This document shows positions 32,828 to 42,897 of a stretch of 64,000 nucleotides of DNA, one piece after another. The position numbers and the translations under genes are program-made. Each line of letters starts with the position of its first letter. Positions within the stretch are counted from its first letter, which is position 1. The stretch is from positions 1-64,000 of the forward strand of contig MPNW01000460.1 of the NCBI GenBank assembly GCA_011800805.1, written 5' to 3'. This DNA is from Hirudo medicinalis. Its lineage: Eukaryota; Annelida; Clitellata; Hirudinida; Hirudinidae. Under the pieces are notes generated by a model. That model was not told the DNA's origin. It was given only the letters and a program-made list of their open reading frames with translations, and made no database searches.

Positions 32828-34308
32828 ATGAAAACTTCCATTCATCACAACACCTTGTTTGTAATTGTCATCGGTTTGTTCATCGTTTCAACTGAGTCTG
32901 CAATGTTTCCTCCCACGCACACACGTCACCACAAAGAACTCAGAAAGGCACTCAACGACCACTCTTTTTTGAACCGATCGTCAGACCTCCTCGTGTCGAA
33001 CGTAGGACATGGAAATGGGGCGAGCAGAGATTATCATTCGATTCCAACCGATTACCATCGATCGAGGAAGCATAACAATCACGTGACTAAGAAGTTCGAG
33101 AGGAGCATCCTTCGTTTGTTGGGAATTCACAAACCTGGCAAGCCTCGTCACAAAGTCAAAGTTCCACAGTTCATGATGGACTTGTACAAACAACTAGTCA
33201 CGAAAAACACTTGGACATTTTTGGGCAGGAGGTACAGAAGGGAGGGAACCTATTTTGAAGGAGGCATCGTCAGGAGTTTTGAAGTTGAAGCCAAAGGTTT
33301 TTAGCTTGTTTTATCTTTATTCAATTCCTTTTGAAATCAAGTTGACATCTAAATGTCAGAAAAACTGTTACTATTATTTGGCATAATTTTTGCTAGTTAG
33401 TGATATTTATAATTCATAAATCTTCAGGGTTATTGGCGGAAAATAAAGGCACCAGGACCAGTTTGAAGGCGATTGTGGATGGACATCATTTCGATGAGGA
33501 AACCATCAGAGGAGCAGAACTGAGAGTCTTTTATCAGCCAAAAGAAAGCAAGTTGTCGTCAGCCACGGGACTAAGTGTCCGAAGCAAATTAGAAATTCAT
33601 CGCATTTCAAAGTGCAAACCAAATTGTCACCGTAAACTTCTAGACGTAAATTATTTGGAAGACATGCGTCCCAGGTGGATGTCCTTCAACGTGACTGATG
33701 CATTGAAATCTCTCAAGAAAGATTCTAAACTTCACTTGACTTTCGAGTTAGATGACGTTTTAAATGATCAAATCTGGAAGGATGGTGACGTCAGTGAAGA
33801 ATTCGAATCAATGCGTTCAAACAAGAGAATGTTCTCCATATTGAACGATGATGCAAAATACAAACCATTTCTAGTCACATATTCAGAGCTTATGCAACAA
33901 CCAACCAACCACAGGCAGAAGAGATCCTCCTCTGATGCACCATCGAAATCCCGGAGAGGAAGTCTCCAAAGCCGACAAAGATCAACAAAACAATTCCAGA
34001 AACAATGCAGTCGAAGGTCTCTCTACGTGGATTTTGCCAAGTTAGATTGGTTGGAATGGATTGTGGCTCCATCAGGCTTCGATGCCTTCATGTGTCAAGG
34101 ATCTTGCCAGAGAGAGATACAGCATTATAATGCCACAAACCACGCCGTGTTGCAGAATCTTTTGCACTCCAAAAACTCTGCACACGTGCCTCCCGCATGT
34201 TGCGTCCCAACTCAGTTGTCACCGATCGCTCTGCTCATAGTTGATTTTGATACCGTTGTTTTGAAGAACTATAAGGACATGATAGTCGATGCTTGTGGGT
34301 GCAGATAA
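32828..34308 (+). CDS. BMP2/4 (dpp): BMP2/4-class TGF-beta ligand (decapentaplegic-like), complete
   Basis: Two exons, 32828-33296 and 33428-34308, joined in phase 1, encode 449 residues. A signal peptide (TLFVIVIGLFIVSTESA) leads to a prodomain containing ELRVFY, then a furin-type site RQKR and the mature domain. The mature ligand has all seven knot cysteines: C-SRRSLYVDF, FMCQGSC, PACCVPTQLSP and ACGCR at the end. The features WIVAP, an NATNH glycosylation site, and VVLKNYKDMIVDACGCR place it in the BMP2/4/dpp class, secreted dimers that pattern the dorsoventral axis. The finger region is divergent (D-A-F-M-C-Q-G-S-C-Q-R-E replaces the common Y-H-G-E-C-P-F-P type). The single intron within the prodomain is as usual for BMP2/4 genes. 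The start is the first ATG, directly before the signal peptide. Confidence 0.92.
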
Positions 34309-34421
34309 AAATCGAAGAACGAAACTGAGAAGTCTATTTGAATTTGAAAATATTTATTATTTGTGTACAAAATTATAATAAGTGCCTTTGACGCTTGATT
34401 GTTACTAACTGCACAGTTTGC

Positions 34422-34427
34422 AATAAA
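34422..34427 (+). promoter_or_regulatory. Polyadenylation signal of the BMP2/4 gene
   Basis: AATAAA lies about 115 bases after the BMP stop codon, a normal distance for a short 3' UTR. Confidence 0.6.
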
Positions 34428-35142
34428 ATTATGCAATCTCAAGGTGAAAGGAGGCACGGAATCTTTCTTAGACTTCTTGGACGAGTTGCTTTTATATGTA
34501 AATATGTTGTTTTTTTAAATTTTATTTGTTTTAAATGGGTTCGCTTTGATCGGCCTTGAACGGGTTACAAATACCCATAAAGATAATGGATTTGTCATGA
34601 AACAAATTTTATAAAAAAAAAATTAGATTTTTAGCTAATATTTTATGAATTCTAAAATTTGATAATAGTGAACAATAAAATAATGAATCGGCACCCGCGA
34701 GAATAAAGTTGTGTTTACATTCTAATCATTGCAAAATTGCAATACAAATTGTCTTCGACTTTTTAATTTCAAACTTTGAAACTTTTGAGAATAATGTTTA
34801 AGCTTTCAAAGTTCTTGAAAATTTAAATTTTAATATTTGTATATGTCAATAGATTAATTTATTTATTAATTGATCTACAATACTTTAATACAAAATAATT
34901 CATAAATTATTTTACAGAACTTTTCACTAAAGTTCAGATCAATTAGTCAAACCAAAGCGTATTTTCTGCTAACAAAACAGAATGTAAAAATTAAAATATA
35001 ATTGAATGTTTTGTCTCCGTTGATGTCAATGGACGTCCAGCAAGCCTGCTGCGGGCTGTGGCTGAAAAGCTCGTTGCGTCCGATCGATTTTTCCGACAGG
35101 ATCCGATCAGATCTCATCGAATTTTAAACTAAGGAAAGACTG
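34428..35142. other. Intergenic, no feature seen
   Basis: AT-rich spacer between the BMP 3' end and the SVOP start codon. It probably contains the SVOP promoter and 5' UTR, without a recognisable element. Confidence 0.4.
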
Positions 35143-38100
35143 ATGTTTGGGAGGATTGTAAGATTCAGGAAGGAAGACAATTATGAGGATTTAGAGGGCA
35201 ACGACAGGATCAGGAATCCTCCTAGCGAGCAGGGAATCATGGTTCGTAAACGAAACGAAATAGTTGACAGATCTCCATCGATGGTTGTTGATCAACTCGA
35301 AGGTTTGTAGAGTTAGACTTTTGAGTTCTGATTAGCTTTTAAAAAGTGACTTGTTTTACAGAAACATTTACTGTTGACAGAGCTGTTGACATGCTCGGCT
35401 TCGGATGGTTCCAAGTTAAACTTTCACTCTTCACAGGCGTTGTTTGGGTACTTTCATGAAATTTTGTGAATGGATGAGAATTTTGTGGATTAACTTGGAA
35501 GGTTGATGAGCAGATGGCAGATGCGATGGAGATGATGATATTAAGTATCCTTGGACCTGCCCTTCATTGCGATTGGAAATTGATGCCCTGGCAACAAGCT
35601 CTGCTGACTTCGGTGCGACTTACTTAATATCGATTCAGCAAGTTAGAAACCAGAGAGATGTTAATAACAGATTACTTTGTTAAATTTACTAAATTTTAGT
35701 TAATTTACTTAACTTTAGTAAATTGTTAATATTTCAGATTGTCTTTGGAGGTATGATGCTGAGTTCTGGTTTGTGGGGCAAAATAGCAGACAAGTATGGA
35801 AGAAAATTGGTGAGTTCCTAAACGAAAAGAAGGTTGCTTACTTAAGATACTGACTTCAGTATATGTTTTATTAATTTAAGCAACTTATCCTCTGCTCCAT
35901 GTTCACCTTCTTCTACGGACTGCTAAGTGCTTTCTCACCGAGCTACCTATGGCTGCTCATCCTCAGAGGGCTGGTCGGCATCGGCATTGGAGGAGTACCT
36001 CAATCGTAAAGCGCAACTCTTTTCATGATTGATAATAACAAAAAGAATGAAAGCTAATTTTATTTACAGCATAACTCTTTATGCAGAACTTTTGCCATCA
36101 GCGGCAAGAGGGAAGTGCATTGCCATGATAGAAGTAAATGCGTCATTTGGACATCAAATGTCATTTCTTAATGGGATTTTTACATGCAGTTGTTTTGGGC
36201 TATGGGAACGTGCTTCATCGTATTTGTTTCTATTTTTGTCATGCCAACTCTTGGGTGGAGATACTTATTCTCTATTGCAGCAATTCCACTTTTCATCTTC
36301 TTCTTGTGCTGCTTCGTCAGGAAATTTTAATATTTTACTTTGCTTCTGCAATTACTTCATTTGATTAACTTTTATTTAAAAAAGTGGTTACCCGAAAGTC
36401 CAAGATTTGATTTAGCTCGAGGACAACCAGAATTAGCTCTTCATACTTTGAAGAGAATTGCTGACACAAATGGAAAACCAATGCCTCTTGGGAAATTGGT
36501 AGAAATGTCAGCTGAGGTTTTTATTCTTTTACTTTTGTTTCTAAACCACAAACGTGAGAGTACCTAAACGGTTATAATACTTCTCAAATTTAACTTTGGT
36601 TCTTCGAACCTAATTTGGAGATGATGATTTTGATCAAAAAATTGGACCAGGAAAATGAATCGTTGAAGAGAGGACAAGTGAAAGACTTGTGCACACCTGA
36701 CATGAGACTAACAACTGGCCTTTTGTGGTTTATGTGGTTTGTTTACTTTTCGTAAAAAATTGAAATGCTTTGAAGATGAATTTTTTTTTAATATCTTTCA
36801 GGTTGGCCAATGCATTTTCATATTACGGAGTGGTTCTTATGACCACAGAACTTTTTGAAGTTGGCGACAGTTGTCACGGTTGGTTGCTCACCTTCTGATT
36901 ATTAAAGTTATCGAGCACTTGAAATGTAAATGTTCATGAAATACAACATATTTACATCAAGGAGGCACTTCAGAACCTGGCAGTGAAGTGAAGGAGCCCG
37001 AATGTAGTTTGATGTGCAAACAACTCACAGTGTCTGATTACACAAACCTGTTGTGCACGACAGCTGCTGAATTTCCAGGTTTAAAAGTATTTGAATATTT
37101 ATATATTTTCGTCATTCGATTTACAATTGAAGCTAAATTCATTGAACGAAATAATTTAAATTTTAAGATTGAAAAGGCATAAGAATTTAGATTTGCCAGT
37201 ACTGAACAATTTCTTTAATTTAGCGGGATAAGATGCACATTTATTTTATATTTTAATTTCTTATTTAAAATTAAAATTTTATTTTTTCTGAATTATGCTC
37301 CTGTTTCCTTATGTTGGCTTTTATGAAACCATGATGTAAATTCCTCTGCAAGGCCACAAAGAAGCATTTGTAAATTGTATACTTTTAGCAGCAGCAACAC
37401 CTGAGGGGACATGAAATAACATAATTAGAAAGTGCATGGGGCTTGAAAAAATAGGACTGACCTTTTTAAAAAATAAACACACGGATACAAAGCACGAAAC
37501 AAATTAACATTTCATATTCTTTCGGTTTCAAACCTTTGTTTAACTTGAGGTGGGTTATTAAATTCCTTCAAGTCCGATAATGGATTTGCATTTAAATATG
37601 GCGAGATTAGCAATTGTAAGATTGAATTCGATTTTTAAACTTTAGATCTTTAGATTTTAGAAAATTTAATTTATTTGGTGATGATTAACTTGCTGGTTGA
37701 GATCTATTAATTAAAATTATAGGCATAGCCAAGGGCAGACAGGTCAGCTACCCCTGTCAGCTTGCCTCTTGTTATTTTTTACTAAAAATAATAACAAATA
37801 ATAAATAATAATAACAATTTTTAAATAATTGATCACAATACGTCTCCAGTAGATTAGGAAAGCTTTCGACGTCAATATTTATTATGTAATAAATAACATG
37901 TTATAATTTTCGGAAGTTTCGGTAACTAAATTACTGTGTGTAAAAAAAGTGTCTGCTTTCCTTACGTGTCTTGAGTTTAGTGTGATATTAATTGTTTGCA
38001 ATTAATCCACTAAGTATAAACTTTACTGATGTAATGTTTGTGTACACACACATACATACACACAAAAGATTTGCTCCACCCCTACGTCGAAAAATTTTCA

Positions 38101-41100
38101 AAATCCTGGTTACGCCACTGAATAAAATATCACGAATAGGTTGTTAGATAAAACATAAAAAAAAAAGCTGACAATGAATAAAGAATATCTATTTGATCGA
38201 TTTTTGACATCTTGTTATTGTGACTAATTTGATGTTTTAATAATTTTAATCTCAATTTGCATGCCATTACCATTGTTAAACCATTTGTTAGGTGTAATCT
38301 CTTTGAACTACGCATGCTGTCAGATGTTTGAAAAATGCGTGGATGTTTGCGATAACGAGTTGTAAACGAAATTAATTCTACAGGTTTGTTTATCACGTTC
38401 ATCATCATCGAGAGACTCGGAAGAAAGCGAACCATTGCACTTGAATTTTTCATGTTTTCTTTCTTCGTGTATCTGGTCAACTTTTGCGTAACAAGGTGAT
38501 CAACGTTTTCATAATGAAGAGTTGTTTTCTTAAATCTGGAACTGGAAGTATTGAAACAATTCTAAGATATTAATGGCCAAATTAATTGAGACCAAACCGG
38601 CCTAATTTGAAAGATCTGTCATTCTATATATTTTGAAGTCTGAAGATTCTATATATTTTGAATCTGGAGATTGATAATGTTTCTAGTGAAAATTGATGAT
38701 CTGAAAATGGATAGATTATTTCTCTCAAGTTAGTCAATTAATGATTCTTTGATTAATAACAGAACGGTTCTTACGATTTTGCTGTTTGCATCTCGAGCCT
38801 TCATATCAGGAGGATTCCAGGCAACTTACGTCTATACTCCAGAGGTTCAATGAGATGTTTCTTATTATGTTTTACTATTTGTATTTGTATTTGTATTTAG
38901 CAGATCTTTGAGTGCTTTATGTGCCCGAATAGGATGTGAAGGCACTTTTTAAGTACTCTACAATTTATATAGCGCCCTTACTCGAGGCCAGGTTGGATTG
39001 CGAACACGACGTCTGTATTACAATTGTCGTCATTACCGCCACATGCAGGAACTAGATGTCGGACCGGGACCAACAACCTATTTCCGGTTCCGGTCTAAAA
39101 ATAATTAAATAATTCCTGGTCACGTCTATTCCCTCCAAAATTCCAGTTCAGTCCCGATTTCAATTTCATTATTATTATAATCAAAATTATTTAAAGAAAA
39201 TGTTAAGATATTTTATTATATATTTTTTTTTCTGAAAAAAAACAACAAAAAAAACCCTCAAATTTCACGGTGTTTCCCAAGGGAATATAATTCCGTCCAG
39301 TGGATAACCTGTTACAAAATTATTATATTATTGCGACAAGTAGATAAGAACCTTTATATAATGGGTAATTTGAAAGTGAAGATGCTAACTTTACTATTGA
39401 CGAACATGAGAAAATTGACGAATATATGACAATGGAAGAAATACATGTAGATTAACTGGGGCAATGCTGTGACACAACCAAGGAAAAGTAGATAAAATGA
39501 ATTACGTAACAAATAAAGGGGTTAGGAAATATAAGTTTCAACAATTGGACAGAATATATTTTTTTGACGGAACTGAAATAGTGAGAAATTGTTTACAGAG
39601 GTAAGGGATGTTGGTAGAGAAGAATACAAGAGTGGACCTCAACAACATATGAAGAATTTTTTAAAGAGGGTACGGGAAAATTCAGATCTGAATTGATTGA
39701 ATGATCTGCGATTGTGAGAGTGGATGTCTGAAGATTTGGCAAAATTTGAAATTTTGGAGGCAATATACTTAATATGCAAAGACCAGTTTAGCTTATCATC
39801 AATAATAATATTAGTCGTCGTATACACTAAACACACTCAAGGACACGTAGATTTATTTATATAAGTAAATCTTTGTTACTTTGACTCTGATCAAGCCGTC
39901 AAGAGTTGATGGTTTTAGAGTCGATTTCCTAGGATCCGCAGTTATCCTACCACATGTGGTTCCTTTCGCTGGGAACTGGCAGGGATACTATAGAGAAACT
40001 TTGATAGTTTTTGAAGTGTTGGGAGTCTGTCCATCAAACTCCAGTAATGTAAAATGTTTTTCCCGTTTTCTGTTTTTGCAGGATGCATTTCATAAAAGAA
40101 CACAACTCATCTTTATCATTTGCTTCCCCTTCATTTATTACCAGCAAATCATATATTACATTTGAAATAAACGATTTCTGATACTCTGATCAATCATTTC
40201 AGATTGTTCTTGATTTACATCTTGAAAGAAAAGTATTTTAATAATACAAAAGATTGGCTGGCTGCTGGATTGGTTTAAAGTTTCTGTATAACTAGATAAT
40301 AAGGACTGAAAAAAAGAGAAAATATAATTACTTAAAAGCACTAAGCATTAATTTCCCAATGTTCCCGGTCCCGATGAAATTTCTCATTTCCGGTCCCACG
40401 GGAGTCCCGCGGGTATCCTCGGGAAAAATATTCCCGGTCCGACCTCTAGTAGGAACCAGCTAACATGCAAAGGCGCTATATAGCGTCAGCTACAAGCATC
40501 GGGGGTGCTTCTACCATTTACAAAGCACTGCTTCCCAGGGGCGCTCTGTGGCGGTGCAAGCTGGCTATGACACAAATGACTGCTGCTTTTACCATCGCTT
40601 GCAGGAACGCAGCCCTCTGTCTGGCTAACTTTTGTCGTTCACTGTTCACTTGTTTAATTTGATTTTATTATACATTATTGCACATTAGAGAACGAATATA
40701 ATGTCCATAATTCATATTCTTTTTGACGTCACCAGGTTTATCCAACGACTATAAGAGCTCTTGGACTTGGAATGTGCAGTGGCGTTGCAAGAATTGGAGC
40801 AATAATCACGCCATTTTTTGCGCAGGTGAATTACGGGTAACCTTTACCTGTTAGCTTATGAATAATTATCAAATTGGATGATAAATGGAAATTGGATTGA
40901 GTTGACAATTCGTGCTTTTCTGTCTATTGCAAGGTGATGATCAGGCAGTCTGTGTACTTGGCTATCAATACTTACGCCACCGTTTGTCTTTTCGGCTCCA
41001 TTGCCGCCCTACTCCTTCCTGTAGAAACTCGAGGCAGAGAGATGAAAGTTTGCACTTTTAAATCATGCTTTCCAAACGCAGTCTGAATTTTAATTATTTT

Positions 41101-41144
41101 CTTTTCAGGATAGTTCATTTTCGAAGCTTGAACATTCCAAATAG
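35143..41144 (+). CDS. SVOP: SVOP-type synaptic-vesicle major facilitator transporter, complete
   Basis: Sixteen exons join in consistent phase: 35143-35302, 35362-35447, 35514-35612, 35738-35809, 35881-36005, 36070-36133, 36190-36315, 36385-36516, 36621-36736, 36802-36878, 36962-37078, 38384-38495, 38763-38844, 40736-40825, 40934-41047, 41109-41144. The product is about 535 residues, close to vertebrate SVOP (about 548). It has the acidic N terminus, [30 protein letters not shown] with a charged first helix, [10 protein letters not shown] as the MFS loop 2-3 motif, [15 protein letters not shown], and [16 protein letters not shown]. The second half has [10 protein letters not shown] and [33 protein letters not shown] is an orphan transporter homolog of synaptic vesicles and binds nucleotides in vertebrates; its substrate is not established. 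The 36516/36621 junction is the least certain. Confidence 0.92.
37722..38121. mobile_element. hAT-like nonautonomous element (MITE) in SVOP intron 11
   Basis: The right end is GGTTACGCCACTG, the reverse complement of CAGTGGCGTAACC, and the left end GGCATAGCCAAGGG is a decayed counterpart. CAGTGGCGTA-type termini are typical of hAT MITEs. No coding sequence lies inside. A clear target duplication is not visible. Confidence 0.5.
38935..40640 (-). repeat. Two head-to-tail SINE-A copies, interrupted by a hAT element
   Basis: On the minus strand a full SINE copy (40640 to about 40470) carries CGCCACAGAGCGCCCCTGGG and ends in a GCTATATAGCG tail. It runs into GTTAGCTGGTTCCT, and the second copy continues at 39051-38935 with GCATGTGGCGGTAATGACGA, TCGTGTTCGCAATCC and GGGCGCTATATAAAT. 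The 1.4-kb insertion at 39052-40448 separates them. They lie in SVOP intron 13. Confidence 0.6.
39052..40448. mobile_element. hAT-type transposon nested in a SINE
   Basis: The left end is TAGATGTCGGACCGGGACC, and the right end is the reverse complement of TAGAGGTCGGACCGGGAAT. The 8-bp flanks are GCAGGAAC and GTAGGAAC, a target duplication with one mismatch. The interior of about 1.4 kb has no convincing transposase, so it is nonautonomous or decayed. Removing it restores a continuous SINE head. Confidence 0.7.
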
Positions 41145-41640
41145 AATACTGTTTTTCAGAGAACCTTGACAAAGAATCTTTCACATGTAATGTAAAGTGT
41201 AAAAATGTATAAATTTTATATCATTTACATCGTGAGAAGCGAACAAACTGTTACTACTAACTAAATAACAACATTCACACTAATGAGTGTTTTTCCTCAA
41301 TCAATATACAATTGCATAAATTTGGTCCAGTTACGTTTTTTGACGATAACTTTTTATGTACAGAATTTTCTAGGCCATTTTTTCATACAATGTACTGAAA
41401 CACATTCGATTTACACACTTATCAATTTTATTGAACTCAGACAAATATTTAGTGCGAATTCCGAGAAAAACTGGAAATACCCAAAATTACGTGTAGGAAC
41501 AAGAAACACTAGGGAGCACAAATTTTCATATTTATTAAAATCAAACCTTAAAATTATTACTTACATGAAAGTCCATAATGTATCTTATCTCCTTTCTTAA
41601 TAATTAACTCTTGAACTCTATTTTTTTAATGAATCCAGGA
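41145..41640. other. 3' flank of SVOP, no gene
   Basis: This AT-rich stretch probably contains the SVOP 3' UTR and then the flank or terminus of the Tc1 element. I did not resolve the transposon end. Confidence 0.4.
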
Positions 41641-41646
41641 AAGGAT

Positions 41647-42679
41647 TCAATTGCTCTTTTCATTCAGTTTCTTCCAGGCCTTATTCAAAGCATCTTTCAG
41701 TTCCTGAACACTGAAATATTGCTTCCCATTGGAGTATACCTCACTAATAATCAGTCCCCACACGTTTTCATTGGGGTTCAAGTCTGGGGAGCGAGCTGGC
41801 CACTTCAGAACCTTCAAATTCCTCTCCTGGAGAAAAGTTTTTGTCAGTCTTGTGTGTAGCGGGTCATTGTCACGCTGAAAAATGACTGCGTCATCTCCAA
41901 ATTTGTCACACAGCGGAAATAGATACTGGTCCAGTGTTTCAACATATTTTAGTGAGTTCTGCTTCCCCTCCAAGAAGACGAGTTCAGATGAACCACGAGA
42001 GGAAATGGCAGCCCAGACCATCACTGAGCCACCTCCGAAATTTCTGTNTCAACATATTTTAGTGAGTTCTGCTTCCCCTCCAAGAAGACGAGTTCAGATG
42101 AACCACGAGAGGAAATGGCAGCCCAGACCATCACTGAGCCACCTCCGAAATTTCTGTTAAAAAATGTTTTTTGGGGGCCCTCTGACATCGTGCCAATAAT
42201 ATTTGTAGCCATCTGGACCATCCAAATTCAATTTCTTTTCATCTGAGAAAATAACAGAGTCCCGGTTCATCTCCGAACTCACTAACTCTTTTGCCCAGTT
42301 TAGCCGGATCTTCTTGTGAGCCTCCGTTAGAAGTGGTTGATGCTGACGCTTAACAAACTTCAGGAAACTACTCCTCTGAAGGCATCTGAATACGATCCAT
42401 CGACTATCCTCCAAATTTAAGTTACTTTTTAAGTCTCTTGTTGAGCTAAACCCTTTGGAAGCTTCGCGGAGGACAACCCGTTTCTCACGTTCAGAAAGTT
42501 TTTGAGGTCTTCCTGGACTAGTTTTTGTTCCATAACTTTCTGGATCATTCAAATTACGTCTTATAACCTTTCTAGATCGCTTAACCCTCCTAGAAATATA
42601 TGAAATTGACAAATTCAAGTCTTTAAAGGCCTTTATTTGTCCTTTTTCGATATCATTAAGTCTCTTTCCAGAACCCAGC
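41647..42679 (-). mobile_element. Tc1-like transposase, nearly intact but split by an assembly duplication
   Basis: On the minus strand an almost complete Tc1 transposase is readable. An N-terminal HTH (RLNDIEKGQIKAFKDLNLSI) is followed by RVKRSRKVIRRNLNDPESYG, GRPQKLSEREKR, FSDEKKLNLDGPDGYKYYWH, NFGGGSVMVWAAISS, VIFQRDNDPLH and LKWPARSPDLNPNENVWG. All three catalytic acids are present (D of SDEK, D of QRDN, E of NENVW), with 33 residues between the last two. The expected start codon, aligned to the copy at 10512, is CTG at 42677-42679; the first ATG is at 42618. A 109-bp exact repeat around the N at 42048 breaks the frame and is best explained as unmerged contig overlap. It lies between SVOP and the sodium channel. 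Confidence 0.85.
41939..42157. repeat. 109-bp exact direct repeat around a single N (likely artefact)
   Basis: Positions 41939-42047 and 42049-42157 are identical and separated by one N. Transposase codons are duplicated as a result. A single N joining two identical ends is typical of a scaffold join where overlapping contig ends were not merged. Confidence 0.85.
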
Positions 42680-42722
42680 TATAATAACGTAAACTAACAG
42701 TACTTATATAACATAAGTGAGT

Positions 42723-42897
42723 TTTGTAGTAGTAGTAGTAGTAGTAGTAGTATTTTATTAATGTCCTCAGCATAACATGACGAATAGGACAAAAGTGAGT
42801 TTTGGAAATGGAACCATTTATATAGAGCCTTATTATAATAATCAGCTTTTGTGAGTCCTGTAATAAAAATTATTTCCTGGACAGGAAGAGATCCCAT
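42723..42897 (-). mobile_element. 3' end of the RNase H LINE with (TAC)n tail, copy 3
   Basis: The plus strand reads (GTA) repeated about nine times, then TTTTATTAATGTCCTCAGCA. This is the same 3' tail as at 4514 and 13795, here with the longest TAC microsatellite. The rest (ACCATTTATATAGAGCC) resembles a SINE-A tail, so the fragment may be a SINE mobilised with a LINE-type tail. Confidence 0.6.
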
